NCBI GenBank assembly: GCA_013911065.1
Contig: JACERV010000018.1
Span: forward strand, 39,081-103,080
Direction: 5' to 3'
From: Ruminococcus sp.
GTDB lineage: Bacteria; Bacillota; Clostridia; Lachnospirales; Lachnospiraceae
Length of the DNA: 64,000 nt
This document shows positions 9,741-18,548 of this stretch, one piece after another. The position numbers and the translations under genes are program-made. Position 1 is the first letter of the stretch. Every line of letters begins with the position of its first letter. The notes under the pieces are model-generated. The model was not told the DNA's origin and searched no databases. It saw nothing but the letters and a program-made list of their open reading frames with translations.

Positions 9741-9753
9741 ATGTCCCTCCTTT

Positions 9754-9767
9754 TTACAACGTTGTAA
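9754..9767. promoter_or_regulatory. LacI-type operator, copy 1 (perfect palindrome)
   Basis: TTACAACGTTGTAA, a perfect 14-bp palindrome with central CG, directly upstream of the ribosome site of the leftward operon. It matches the form of LacI/GalR-family operators and recurs twice in this divergent region. Confidence 0.8.
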
Positions 9768-9815
9768 TTTTGTTTTAAAAAAAATTTCCTTTTACTGATT
9801 TTTTCCGGAAAATAT

Positions 9816-9829
9816 TTCAAACGTTGTAA
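9816..9829. promoter_or_regulatory. LacI-type operator, copy 2 (imperfect)
   Basis: The right half GTTGTAA is identical to copy 1; the left half TTCAAAC matches at five of seven positions. It lies 62 bp from copy 1, centre to centre, close to six helical turns. Confidence 0.6.
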
Positions 9830-9986
9830 TTACAATAATTTATTTTATTCATTATGTCAATATATCATTTTTATTTTATATATTAATTGGTTCATTTTCA
9901 CAAATATGACTCTCTATATTTGTGTATTATGCACTTTTATTTTTTGATTTCATTTCCAACTATTGTTAATCTTTTCACCTACACAT

Positions 9987-10026
9987 TGACAACGTTGTAA
10001 TTATGTTGTAATCTTTGTAAATACAA
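9987..10026. promoter_or_regulatory. LacI-type operator, copy 3, with adjoining half sites
   Basis: TGACAACGTTGTAA (9987-10000) matches copy 1 at 13 of 14 positions. A further half site ATGTTGTAAT begins at 10003, and an inverted repeat TTGTA-AA-TACAA occupies 10015-10026, just before the regulator's ribosome site. This suggests autoregulation of the LacI-kinase unit and possible looping to copies 1 and 2. The remaining 9768-9986 is AT-rich promoter DNA with no gene. Confidence 0.7.
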
Positions 10027-10057
10027 CCTCACTATTTGAAAGAAAGGATGACCCTTA

Positions 10058-11107
10058 ATGACTTCTGATAACGGACAAAAACCTGTTACAATTAAATCAA
10101 TAGCGCAAGAGTTAGGAATATCTTTTTCCACAGTTTCAAAGGCGCTGAATAATAATCCTGCAATTAAGGAATCTACACGTGAACTTGTTCTTAAAAAAGC
10201 AGAGGAAATGGGGTATATTCCCAACCCTCTTGCCAAAGGATTAAAGAGTAACTCCACGAAGACGATTGCAATCATTTTTAATGATATTGAAAACCCCGTT
10301 CTTACATATATATTCAAAAATATTTCTATTGAAATGGAAAAGCATGGATATACGACTATGATTTTTGATTCACAATTCAGTGAACGCCAGGAGCGGGCAA
10401 ATATTATAACTGCGCTTTCCCGGCAGCCTGATTTTATTATCCTGGAGCCGGCGAAAACAGCATCTTCTAACATAGAGCTGTTATCCGATGTTCACAAAAA
10501 GCTAATTCTTCAAGGCGCACGTTATGACTTAATAAACTGTCACCATGTTTATATTGATTATGCATACGGAGGATATGCTGCTGCAAAAGAGATGCTGGAA
10601 AATGGCCATAAGGACTGTTTGGTAATAACAGTTCCGCTCTCTTTTCCTATAAGTGAGCAATTTGTTCTTGGTATTGAACGTGCTTATAAAGAATACGGCC
10701 TTATTTTTAATCGTTCAATGATAAGAACCACTCCCGCAACTATCGAAAATGGCTGCGAAGTAATACAGAGCCTTTGGGACTATAATTTTAAAAAATTTAC
10801 GCTTCCATTTACTGGAGTCCTCACCTTTGATGATGCACTCGCGCATGGGGTTTATAAGGCTGCTGCGCAATTTAATCTCAGTGTACCAAAAGATATTAGC
10901 GTAATTGGATTTGATGATAATCCTTTTTCTGCCTTTTCCATGCCTCCCCTCAGCACCGTACATTTGCCTAAAGAGCGCATGGCTCAGAGCTGTATTACCA
11001 TTCTAACCTCTGTATTAATTCAACAACAAACAAATATGTGTATATACTCTCTCGAACCATATCTGGTTAAACGAGAATCTGTACAATCAATCAATTTGGA
11101 GGTATGA
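10058..11107 (+). CDS. LacI-family transcriptional repressor
   Basis: LacI/GalR regulator of 349 residues. The N-terminal helix-turn-helix (VTIKSIAQELGISFSTVSKAL, about residues 10-30) is followed by the hinge NPLAKGLKSNSTKTIAI and a periplasmic-binding-like effector domain ending in the typical GFDDNPFS and STVHLPKERM motifs. It starts after GAAAGGATG and ends two bases before the kinase start, so the two are co-transcribed. The three palindromes in the upstream divergent region are its likely targets. The inducer is probably a pathway sugar or its phosphate. Confidence 0.92.
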   Translation: MTSDNGQKPVTIKSIAQELGISFSTVSKALNNNPAIKESTRELVLKKAEEMGYIPNPLAKGLKSNSTKTIAIIFNDIENPVLTYIFKNISIEMEKHGYTTMIFDSQFSERQERANIITALSRQPDFIILEPAKTASSNIELLSDVHKKLILQGARYDLINCHHVYIDYAYGGYAAAKEMLENGHKDCLVITVPLSFPISEQFVLGIERAYKEYGLIFNRSMIRTTPATIENGCEVIQSLWDYNFKKFTLPFTGVLTFDDALAHGVYKAAAQFNLSVPKDISVIGFDDNPFSAFSMPPLSTVHLPKERMAQSCITILTSVLIQQQTNMCIYSLEPYLVKRESVQSINLEV

Positions 11108-11108
11108 C

Positions 11109-12650
11109 ATGAACATTATTTCTATAGATTTAGGAACAACGAACATAAAGGTCGCAATATATAACTGCAGTTTATCCCTTATTACTCTTTTATCGGAGCC
11201 TGTCACCTATGACCGGGATAACGATTTTGTCGAATTTGATGTTAACGAATATTTTAATAAAATCATATTAATGATTCGTCATGCAGCAGCAGAAGGAAAG
11301 AAGTTCAACAATGAAGAAGTTGGTGAAATCATCCTCACCGGACAAGCTGAATCACTTATTGTATTAGGAGAGAATAACGAACCAATTTACTCTGGAATAT
11401 CCTGGTTAGATATGCGTTCTAAGGAAGAATGCATAGAGTTATCCCAACACTTTGATTCTGATGAATGTTTCCATACTACCGGCCAGCCTGAACTTATCCC
11501 AACCTGGCCCATCACTAAGCTGCTTTGGCTGAAAAAAAATGAAGCCTCCACTTTTGAAAAAGCAGTTAAATATTTATTATTAAAAGATTACATTATCTAT
11601 CGGTTATGCGGAAATATGCTTGGTGATTACACCATTTATAGCTTTTCACATTACTTTGATATAAGCAAAAAATGCTATTGGAAAGAAATTCTTGACTATT
11701 GTGGAGTACGGTTAGATCAACTCCCCCCGGTTGCACCCTCCGGAAGTATTGCCGGACATTTAATAGCAGCACATGTTGATGAAAATATAGGACTTACCAG
11801 ACGCACCAAAATTAATATAGGCACCTTAGATCACTTTGCCGGAATGATTGGCACTGGAAATACTGCCCCGGGAATGATAAGCGAATCGGCTGGAACTGTT
11901 TTGTCTATCTCTACTCTTGTTGATGCTCCCCTTTTCGGGAAAAATAAAATTCCTATTTATTGCGGTCCTTTTCCGGAAACTTATGTCTTACTCCCTGTTT
12001 GCGAAAGTGGGGGTTTTAGTATGGAATGGTACAAAAACAACTTTTTCTCTGGCGTTTCTTACGATGTCATTAACAGGGAACTTGAGAAATGTGACAAAGT
12101 TACTGCACCAATCTTTCTCCCTTACCTTACAGGTGTAAATGCACCTGATTTTAATGAAAATGCCTCTGGTGTTTTCTTTGGATTAAAAGCACATCACACG
12201 AAATATGACCTCGCCTTGTCAGTCATGCAGGGAGTCGCATGTCTGCTTAGGAAAAACCTTGACACAATGAAACAAGAAGGGATATCTCCAAGCCGTATTA
12301 TCTCTACCGGAGGTGGGGCAAAATCTCCACTATGGACACAGATAAAAGCAGATATCACCGGATGTATAATTGATATCCCTGAAAATGAAGAAGCCCCATG
12401 CTTAGGGGCAGCGATAATCAGCGCTATATCTCTGGGCTATTTTGGAACTTACGAGGAAGCGCTGGAGAAATCTATCAGAATACAAAAAACATATCATCCC
12501 ATTAAAACTACATTCAATACATACGATATATTTGAGAAACTTTACAGCTCTTTGACAGATGTTTTTGCCTATCACAAGGAAAAGGAGAGAATAGCGGCGC
12601 TGTCTCCTCATTCTATAGATGCTGTCTCTTCTACAAGTTCTCCTGTATAG
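11109..12650 (+). CDS. FGGY-family carbohydrate kinase
   Basis: Sugar/polyol kinase of the FGGY family, 513 residues. The N-terminal ATPase-fold motif is IDLGTTNIKVAI; the catalytic Asp is expected in GTLDHFAGMIGTG; the C-terminal domain contains the ISTGGGAKSPLWTQIKADI adenosine motif and LGAAIISAI. It directly follows the LacI gene and is probably induced with the leftward catabolic operon. FGGY enzymes phosphorylate C3-C7 sugars and polyols. An erythritol-type or ketose substrate is plausible given the isomerases next door, but is inference. Confidence 0.9.
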   Translation: MNIISIDLGTTNIKVAIYNCSLSLITLLSEPVTYDRDNDFVEFDVNEYFNKIILMIRHAAAEGKKFNNEEVGEIILTGQAESLIVLGENNEPIYSGISWLDMRSKEECIELSQHFDSDECFHTTGQPELIPTWPITKLLWLKKNEASTFEKAVKYLLLKDYIIYRLCGNMLGDYTIYSFSHYFDISKKCYWKEILDYCGVRLDQLPPVAPSGSIAGHLIAAHVDENIGLTRRTKINIGTLDHFAGMIGTGNTAPGMISESAGTVLSISTLVDAPLFGKNKIPIYCGPFPETYVLLPVCESGGFSMEWYKNNFFSGVSYDVINRELEKCDKVTAPIFLPYLTGVNAPDFNENASGVFFGLKAHHTKYDLALSVMQGVACLLRKNLDTMKQEGISPSRIISTGGGAKSPLWTQIKADITGCIIDIPENEEAPCLGAAIISAISLGYFGTYEEALEKSIRIQKTYHPIKTTFNTYDIFEKLYSSLTDVFAYHKEKERIAALSPHSIDAVSSTSSPV

Positions 12651-12681
12651 GCAACCCAACCCAGTGCGATCCCCCCGAGGG

Positions 12682-12776
12682 TTTTTATATAATAGGAAAC
12701 ACAGTTTCCTATTATATAAAAAGAGCCGCTGCTCAGAAAGTGACTGTGAACTCACCTCTTCGCAACGGCCCCTACT
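12682..12776. terminator. Bidirectional terminator region with a 41-bp hairpin
   Basis: A perfect 19-bp inverted repeat (12682-12700 and 12704-12722, loop ACA; core ATAATAGGAAAC) is followed by a second stem, GCCGCTGC (12725-12732) with GCAACGGC (12762-12769), then TACTTTTT. The second stem has a C-A mismatch on plus that becomes a G-U pair in the minus transcript. It lies between the convergent kinase and OhrR genes and can serve both. Confidence 0.65.
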
Positions 12777-12778
12777 TT

Positions 12779-13216
12779 TTACGATTCAAATTCTCCCAAT
12801 AACTTATATAAGATTTTATAAAGGATTTTTGCCTCCTCCGGTTCCAGCTTCATGCATTCTCCCATGCGTTCTGGTATTTGGACCGCTTTTTCCTTTAAAG
12901 CTTCTCCATTCTCTGTCAGGGTAACATTCAATACCCTTTCATCCTCTTTTGTCCTGGACCGCTTTACCCAACCTTTCTGCTCCAGCTTCTTTAAAACCGG
13001 TGTCAGTGTCCCGGAATCAAGGTAAAGATGTCCTCCCAGCTCTTTTACGTTCATTTGCTTATATTCCCATAAAACCATCATTGTAATATACTGGGTATAA
13101 GTCAGATCCAGTTCATCCAGATATGGCTTATATAACTTTACAATTTCTTTGGAACAGGCATATAATGGAAAACACAATTGGTTTTTTAATTTTAAAACAT
13201 CATACTTACCAGCCAT
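12779..13216 (-). CDS. ohrR: OhrR/MarR-family organic-peroxide sensor
   Basis: MarR-type repressor of 145 residues closest in pattern to OhrR. The N-terminal LCFPLYACSKEIVKLYKPYL segment places the reactive Cys at 15 and Tyr at 19, as in Bacillus OhrR, followed by LTYTQYITMMVLWE and a winged helix (LGGHLYLDSGTLTPVLKKLE). An additional Cys occurs at 21. It lies 52 bp from the start side of no other gene but directly downstream of the peroxidase gene on the same strand, which fits peroxide-responsive control of that gene. OhrR identity is by motif; a general MarR role is the alternative. Confidence 0.82.
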   Translation of the reverse strand: MAGKYDVLKLKNQLCFPLYACSKEIVKLYKPYLDELDLTYTQYITMMVLWEYKQMNVKELGGHLYLDSGTLTPVLKKLEQKGWVKRSRTKEDERVLNVTLTENGEALKEKAVQIPERMGECMKLEPEEAKILYKILYKLLGEFES

Positions 13217-13268
13217 TTATCCCTCTCCATTATTATCCCCCAAAAGTGCCGCACACCTTTCTGTGAGG

Positions 13269-13814
13269 TTATAATAATTCTTCTACTCTTTTTTCTACTT
13301 CAGAAATATCCTTTGTCGGTTCAAACCGCTCTACAACATTACCCTGTCTGTCAATTAAGAATTTTGTAAAATTCCATTTAATATCCGGTTCATCTTTGTA
13401 GTTTGGATTAGCCTCTCCCAACATTTTCTCCAAAACAGGTGTCAGTTTATGCTCCGGCTGAAATCCTGCAAATCCTTTCTGCTCCTTAAGATATTTGAAT
13501 AATGGTAATGCGCCGTCTCCGTTTACATCAATTTTAGAAAACCGTGGGAAAGTAGTTCCAAAATTCAAAGAGCAGAAGTTTCCAATCTCTTCATCGGTTC
13601 CAGGAGCCTGCCCCCCAAACTGATTACATGGGAAATCCAAAATTTCAAATCCCTGGTCCTTATGCGCTTTATACAATTTTTCTAAATCCTCATATTGAGG
13701 TGTAAATCCACATTCTGTTGCCGTATTTATAATTAAGAGAACTTTTCCTTCATATTCCTTTAAATTAACATTATTTCCTTTTGCACTTTTCGCTTCAAAT
13801 CCATAAATACCCAT
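13269..13814 (-). CDS. Glutathione-peroxidase-family thiol peroxidase
   Basis: Cys-type GPx family peroxidase (181 residues), reducing hydroperoxides, in clostridia most likely with thioredoxin. Catalytic Cys35 lies in NTATECGFTPQY; Gln69 lies in FPCNQFGGQ; the Trp-Asn pair is in WNFTKFLID. These form the Cys-Gln-Trp-Asn tetrad. No selenocysteine codon is involved. It lies 10 bp after the flavodoxin gene and 52 bp before the OhrR gene, forming a small redox-stress unit. Confidence 0.92.
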   Translation of the reverse strand: MGIYGFEAKSAKGNNVNLKEYEGKVLLIINTATECGFTPQYEDLEKLYKAHKDQGFEILDFPCNQFGGQAPGTDEEIGNFCSLNFGTTFPRFSKIDVNGDGALPLFKYLKEQKGFAGFQPEHKLTPVLEKMLGEANPNYKDEPDIKWNFTKFLIDRQGNVVERFEPTKDISEVEKRVEELL

Positions 13815-13824
13815 AGTGTTCCTC

Positions 13825-14247
13825 CTATCTTTTTCCTGAATTTATTATCCCGTTTGCAAATTCCTGAACTCTTTTTAAATCTTCCGTATCAGGCCTTCCC
13901 CGATGTAACATTTTAAAGCTTCCTCTGCAATGAAATTCCCGTTCGTCTACCGGAATCCCCTTCTGCTCTAATAGCTGTTTTACTTGCTTGTATGTGGATG
14001 GAAGCAAGGCTGCGGTACTGAAATTTACCACTTTTTTCACCTTGTCTTTATCCAATGCAGAGATAAATGTTTTCACCTCATTATCTACGCCTGCTGCATA
14101 TACAGCGCTTCCGAGGAATAAAACATCAACCGGTTCTGTTATAGGCTGCTCAACAGTTCCGGCAGGAATGCCTGCTGCCTGGCTTATTGCATCTGCCAGC
14201 TTTTTTGTGTTTCCTGTTTTTGAATAGTAACGAATTGCCACTTTCAT
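13825..14247 (-). CDS. Short-chain flavodoxin
   Basis: Flavodoxin-like FMN protein of 140 residues. The FMN-phosphate loop YSKTGNTKKLADAI is at residues 8-21, and the second loop LFLGSAVYAAGVD is near residue 50. It starts the flavodoxin-peroxidase-OhrR group. The SAVYAAGVD loop resembles the flavodoxin-like/protoporphyrinogen-oxidase-like clade more than classical electron-transfer flavodoxins; electron partners are unknown. Confidence 0.87.
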   Translation of the reverse strand: MKVAIRYYSKTGNTKKLADAISQAAGIPAGTVEQPITEPVDVLFLGSAVYAAGVDNEVKTFISALDKDKVKKVVNFSTAALLPSTYKQVKQLLEQKGIPVDEREFHCRGSFKMLHRGRPDTEDLKRVQEFANGIINSGKR

Positions 14248-14379
14248 TTTATTTCTACCACCCCTCTCTTTTCAATTATATTTAATTTAATTGTCCGCAA
14301 TCTTTATAATCAAAATATAGCACAATTTTCTCAGATTTGTCAATGCTTTTCACCTTTTTTTCAAACAGAATCAAGGCAA

Positions 14380-14422
14380 AGAGACCTTGCCGACGTCTTT
14401 AAATCAGCAAGGTCTCTTCTTT
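14380..14422 (-). terminator. Terminator after the DUF4256 gene
   Basis: Perfect 11-bp stem AGAGACCTTGC (14380-14390) with GCAAGGTCTCT (14407-14417) between the DUF4256 stop and the flavodoxin gene. The tail on the minus strand is T-rich but interrupted. Confidence 0.65.
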
Positions 14423-14448
14423 AATGCAACATTCAGTCATTTAGTATC

Positions 14449-15015
14449 CTAGACCCGCAGCAAGCCCCTGAATCCTCTTGCAGAATAATAGCTTTCCACT
14501 CCATTATGATACACAAATACTGTATCATAGCGGCAATCGCAAAAGAGGCCGCCGCCAAGTTTTCTAATATTATCCGGTGTTTTTACCCAGCTTGATGTTT
14601 TCAAATCGAACTTCCCAAGCTTTTGCAGCTCCCGGTATTCTTCCTCTGTCAAGACCTCAATCCCCATATCTGAGGCCATCCCAACAGCACTGTTTTCCGG
14701 TTTGTTCTGTTTTCTCGATGCCAGCGACTGAGGGTCATAGCAGATACTTCTGCGTCCTTTGGGACTTTCCGGGGAGCAGTCATAGAAAACATATTCATCC
14801 GTTTCCTTATCATAGCCCACAACATCCGGCTCTCCGCCCGTTGCCTCCATCTCTCTCAGGGACCACATTTTTTCAGGGCTCGTGTCCAGTCTTTCCTGTA
14901 CCTTGTCCCATTCAATATCTGCATGCCGGTCCATGTTCTTCTCAAAACGGGCTTTTAATGTTTCAAGTAATTCTTCACGCTGCTTTGATGACAATTCCTT
15001 TTTTCTATTCTCCAT
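14449..15015 (-). CDS. DUF4256 domain protein
   Basis: Conserved bacterial protein of unknown function (DUF4256), 188 residues from the chosen start MENRKKELS, which follows GGAGG at ideal spacing; the frame upstream to 15066 is unlikely to be translated. Recognisable features are the central MEATGGEPDVVGYD, FYDCSPESPKGRRSICYD and the C-terminal YYSARGFRGLLRV. It is soluble and rich in charged residues. It stands alone between two hairpins. No function can be given. Confidence 0.82.
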   Translation of the reverse strand: MENRKKELSSKQREELLETLKARFEKNMDRHADIEWDKVQERLDTSPEKMWSLREMEATGGEPDVVGYDKETDEYVFYDCSPESPKGRRSICYDPQSLASRKQNKPENSAVGMASDMGIEVLTEEEYRELQKLGKFDLKTSSWVKTPDNIRKLGGGLFCDCRYDTVFVYHNGVESYYSARGFRGLLRV

Positions 15016-15097
15016 AACAAAACCTCCTTGCCTTTTAATCCATCTCCTTCTATTTTCCAAATTCATTTTCCTTATTTTAGTCTTTTTCAGGCATAAA

Positions 15098-15126
15098 GTA
15101 AAGCGGACTTCTGCAATCCGCTTTAC
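15098..15126 (-). terminator. Terminator after the cyclopropane synthase gene
   Basis: Perfect 10-bp stem GTAAAGCGGA (15098-15107) with TCCGCTTTAC (15117-15126), followed on the minus strand by TTTATGCC. It lies 56 bp after the upstream stop. Confidence 0.65.
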
Positions 15127-15181
15127 TGTTTGTCTTTATATTCAGCGCCCTTTTCGACTGGGTTCAATTACATCTTTATTT

Positions 15182-16348
15182 CTAATACCACCTGGTCATC
15201 GGTAATTCGTTATTATGTCCCTTTGTCATTAATATCTGATGCAAATCAATGATTCCATTATTGAAGGTTGCTGCGCAGGAGCATAAATATAAATGCCACA
15301 TTCTCGTAAATCTAGCCCCCATCTTCTTTTCTATTTCTTCTCTGTTCTTACTAAAATTTCTTTCCCAGCATAGCAAAGTCCTGTTATAATGCCTTCTCAG
15401 ACTTTCGATGTCTAACATATAAAAATTGTACTCAGAAGTCAAATTAATGATTTCCCTCAGACTTGGAATTACACCTCCCGGGAAGATGTATTTTTTTATC
15501 CATGCATCACCGGGATACTCTTTTAATGCACTGATAAAGTGCAGCAGAAACATTCCCTGGGGTTTTAATACCTGGCCCACACATGAGAGAAATAGATTAT
15601 AATTATCCCGCCCGACGTGTTCGATCATTCCTACGCTAACTACTCTGTCAAACAGCCACTCCTTTTTAGGCAGGTCCCTATAGTCCAGAATTTCTACGCT
15701 TAATAACTCTGATAATCCTTCGTCTACAATCCGTTTACTGAATTTTTCATATTGTTCCTGGCTAAGTGTAATCCCTGTCCCGCGGACACCATATTTTTTT
15801 GCCGCTTCAATCAGCAATTCACCCCACCCGCATCCTATATCCAAAAGCTCCATTCCCGGCTTAAGATACAGCTTCTGCAATATTCTTTCTATTTTATTTT
15901 TCTGAGCTGTGAGGAGGGTATCCTCTTCCGTTTTAAAATATCCGCAGGAATAACTCATTGTTTCATCCAGCCAGAGCTGATAAAAATCATTTCCAATATC
16001 ATAATGAGAAGTCACTTCTTCCTTCTGATTCTTTTTGGACAGTGATGAATAAATCAATTTCTTCAATGCCTTTGTATCCGTATGGAATTTTCCCATCTGC
16101 CCCAGAAATTGGTTCAAGGCCTGATACAGGTTCCCTTCTATTCCAATATTTCCATCCATATATGCTTCTCCCAATGCAATAGATGTACTCGACATCAGAC
16201 TTGACAATGGGATATCCTCTTTTACTGAAAGGGTAAACACAGGCTCTCCATCTCCTATTTTGTGCTCCTCTCCGCTTAGTTTTACCATAAATGGATGCTC
16301 ATCAAATTTCTTCAAAAAATTTACTATTGCATTATTGCTTATTGACAT
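15182..16348 (-). CDS. cfa: Cyclopropane-fatty-acyl-phospholipid synthase
   Basis: SAM-dependent methyltransferase that adds a methylene bridge to unsaturated phospholipid acyl chains. The SAM motif ELLDIGCGWGELL is near residue 170, preceded by the CFA-typical SHYDIGNDFYQLWLDETMSY and followed by VSVGMIEHVG and KYIFPGGVIPS. Length (388) matches the family. The ATG at 16348 follows GGAGGAAG; an upstream in-frame TTG overlaps this site and was not used. It stands alone and acts at the membrane surface, usually in stress or stationary phase. Confidence 0.93.
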   Translation of the reverse strand: MSISNNAIVNFLKKFDEHPFMVKLSGEEHKIGDGEPVFTLSVKEDIPLSSLMSSTSIALGEAYMDGNIGIEGNLYQALNQFLGQMGKFHTDTKALKKLIYSSLSKKNQKEEVTSHYDIGNDFYQLWLDETMSYSCGYFKTEEDTLLTAQKNKIERILQKLYLKPGMELLDIGCGWGELLIEAAKKYGVRGTGITLSQEQYEKFSKRIVDEGLSELLSVEILDYRDLPKKEWLFDRVVSVGMIEHVGRDNYNLFLSCVGQVLKPQGMFLLHFISALKEYPGDAWIKKYIFPGGVIPSLREIINLTSEYNFYMLDIESLRRHYNRTLLCWERNFSKNREEIEKKMGARFTRMWHLYLCSCAATFNNGIIDLHQILMTKGHNNELPMTRWY

Positions 16349-16443
16349 ATTCTCTTCCTCCAATCTAATTCAACCTATAAAACAATTCTTGACGGATTGT
16401 AAGAAATGTATTCAGCTATGATTATGCTCTTTATTCAATGTTT

Positions 16444-17811
16444 TTATATCTTATTTTCTCTTAATCTGTTAAATTCTTTCTTCACCAGCAGCATTGTCCA
16501 AAGAACGATAACAGCATCAATTGCAAAGGAACCGTAATATATGCCGCTCACTCCTACGACTTTCGGCAGAAGCAGCATCACAGGTATGTAAAACACAACC
16601 TGCCTTGCTATACCGATAATCATGGCAGGCTTACTCTTGTCGATAGCCGGAAATAACGTCATTGCCATAAAAATAAAGGATAACACCGGCAGAATTGCCA
16701 TATATATGCGGAAGTACATAAACTGGGTTCCCGTAAACACCTGATCCTTCAACATCATACCTAAAATAGAGCCAGGTGTGACAAGAGAGATGATCCAGAA
16801 AGGCAGTGTCAGCAGAAGTGCTGTCACGGCAAAAATCTTGTATGAGCGTATGACCCTGTCATATTGCTCTGCGCCGTAGTTGATACCGATGACCGGCTGG
16901 AGGGCACGCATCAGACCAAAGATAGGTGTGAGCAGAAATTGAAATACCCGGTAAACCACCCCGTAAAAGGCAATGCCTGATGTAGTACCATACCTCGCCA
17001 GCGCATTGAATACCACCAGCCCCTGAATCAGACTCATGACAGACATAATCAGAGAAGGCATACCAAGCCGCACTACAGAGGATGTAATCTCCCGGTCTCC
17101 TTTTAACGAAACTAGATTAGCCGGAAAGGTTGCCTTATCCCGCCCGAAATAAATCCAGCCTATCAATGTATAGACAAACATACCGACGTTCGTGCCCCAG
17201 GCCGCACCCTCAACGCCCATATTAAAAATTCCCATGAAAATGTAATTGAAAACAGCGTTGACAACCAAACCTGCTCCCATCATCCAGGCTGCTGTTTTCA
17301 TCTTTCCCTCTGCACGTATAATCATATTGCCCGCAAGTCCGTAAATCCAAAAGAATGCACCCACCGTACAGATTCTAAAATAGCTGACTCCATAAGCAAG
17401 AGCCTCACCCTTCCCGCCCATCATTGCAATGAGAGGCTTTGCAAAAATAAAGGCGGCAGCCATGTAAAGAATAGCACATATAATAGACAATCGGTTTACC
17501 ACACCCAGCAGGTTCCTTTGCGTCTTTATGTCTTTCGCGCCGATAGCGATGCTCAGCACCGAACCGGCGCCCACACCGATGAGCGAGCCAAGGGCAGTAC
17601 TAATCTGGGAAAGGGGATAGGCAAGGGACACCCCGGCCAGAGCAACATCGTTGACAAACTGCCCCACGAAGATAGCGTCCAGCACAGCATTGAAGCCGTA
17701 CAGTACCATAGCCACCACAGCAGGCCATGAAAGCTGGGCCATCACCTTCCACAGTCCCTCATTCAGTATAAATTGCTTTTGTTTTTCCTTTTCATCAATT
17801 GCATTGATCAT
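16444..17811 (-). CDS. MATE-family multidrug efflux transporter
   Basis: Cation-coupled efflux pump of the MATE family (455 residues, about 12 helices in two six-helix halves). Family signatures include SWPAVVAMVLYGFNAVLDAI, in the first helix, and GVGAGSVLSIAIGAKD. It is 90 bp downstream of a TetR gene on the same strand and is probably repressed by it through the palindrome at 18549-18571. Exported compounds are unknown. Confidence 0.9.
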   Translation of the reverse strand: MINAIDEKEKQKQFILNEGLWKVMAQLSWPAVVAMVLYGFNAVLDAIFVGQFVNDVALAGVSLAYPLSQISTALGSLIGVGAGSVLSIAIGAKDIKTQRNLLGVVNRLSIICAILYMAAAFIFAKPLIAMMGGKGEALAYGVSYFRICTVGAFFWIYGLAGNMIIRAEGKMKTAAWMMGAGLVVNAVFNYIFMGIFNMGVEGAAWGTNVGMFVYTLIGWIYFGRDKATFPANLVSLKGDREITSSVVRLGMPSLIMSVMSLIQGLVVFNALARYGTTSGIAFYGVVYRVFQFLLTPIFGLMRALQPVIGINYGAEQYDRVIRSYKIFAVTALLLTLPFWIISLVTPGSILGMMLKDQVFTGTQFMYFRIYMAILPVLSFIFMAMTLFPAIDKSKPAMIIGIARQVVFYIPVMLLLPKVVGVSGIYYGSFAIDAVIVLWTMLLVKKEFNRLRENKI

Positions 17812-17874
17812 GATTATTCCTCCTGTAATAAAAGAGTTACTTTTAGAGTTAGTTTTCGCTAACCAACAGCTAAA

Positions 17875-17905
17875 TAAAATCCCCTTTTCTAAAAGGGAAT
17901 TTTAT
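17875..17905 (-). terminator. Hairpin at the end of the TetR gene
   Basis: On the minus strand TAAAAT-CCC pairs with GGG-ATTTTA across the TetR stop codon and is followed by TTT. It could partly uncouple the downstream MATE gene from the regulator. Confidence 0.45.
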
Positions 17906-18522
17906 GCGGGCGTTCTAAACCCCAGGACCCGGTTCCAGTTGAACAGGTCACAGACCAGCTTGCAGTGGGCTTCCATCTGATCCCATGTGTAACCGTGGAT
18001 AAACGGTTCGTAGATCGTGGTCCAAAATGCAGAGAGCAGAATGTGCATTTCCTCTGTGGAAATATTCACATGTGTCAGCCCCCGCCTTCTGGCTTCCAGA
18101 AAATACTCATAAGTCTTTGCGGTCATTGTTTCCACAAAGTCGTGCTGAAAATTGGCATACCGGGTTCCCCCTGCGCCTGAAATAAGCAGTACAAAACCAT
18201 CGTGATATTTATAGAGAAATCGAAACCATTCCGTCATGCTTTCATCCATCTCCCACGCTCTGATAAGTGCTTCGTCAGACAAGTCACATGCCTGTGCGGC
18301 ACTTCGCTTTTCCACAAAGTCATCCAATGCTGCAGCCGTATCAGCTACCACCGCGCAAAACAAATCTTCTTTCCCCTTGTACCGCTTGTACAGGGCACCC
18401 GTAGTAACCCCGGCTTCCCGGCATATTGCTTTTAAGGAAGACTTTTCAAACCCATGGGAAAGGAACTCCTTTTTTGCGCTCTCCATGATACGTGGATCAA
18501 TGGAGTGATCCGGTTTGGACAT
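17902..18522 (-). CDS. TetR/AcrR-family repressor
   Basis: TetR regulator of 206 residues. The N-terminal helix-turn-helix (SSLKAICREAGVTTGALYKRYKGKEDLF, about residues 28-55) is clear; the C-terminal ligand domain is family-variable. It is encoded just upstream of a MATE pump and downstream of a promoter overlapped by a 23-bp inverted repeat, the standard arrangement for autorepression and drug-induced pump control. Confidence 0.9.
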   Translation of the reverse strand: MSKPDHSIDPRIMESAKKEFLSHGFEKSSLKAICREAGVTTGALYKRYKGKEDLFCAVVADTAAALDDFVEKRSAAQACDLSDEALIRAWEMDESMTEWFRFLYKYHDGFVLLISGAGGTRYANFQHDFVETMTAKTYEYFLEARRRGLTHVNISTEEMHILLSAFWTTIYEPFIHGYTWDQMEAHCKLVCDLFNWNRVLGFRTPA

Positions 18523-18548
18523 TTGACAGTTTCACCTCCTCATGCAAG

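Noticed and set aside
9979..10473. 164-codon minus frame opposite the LacI gene
   Set aside because: Antisense to the HTH and hinge of a clear LacI regulator; no start signals.
12402..12755. 117-codon minus frame over the kinase end and terminator
   Set aside because: It reads through the palindromic terminator and the kinase C-terminus; composition is not protein-like.
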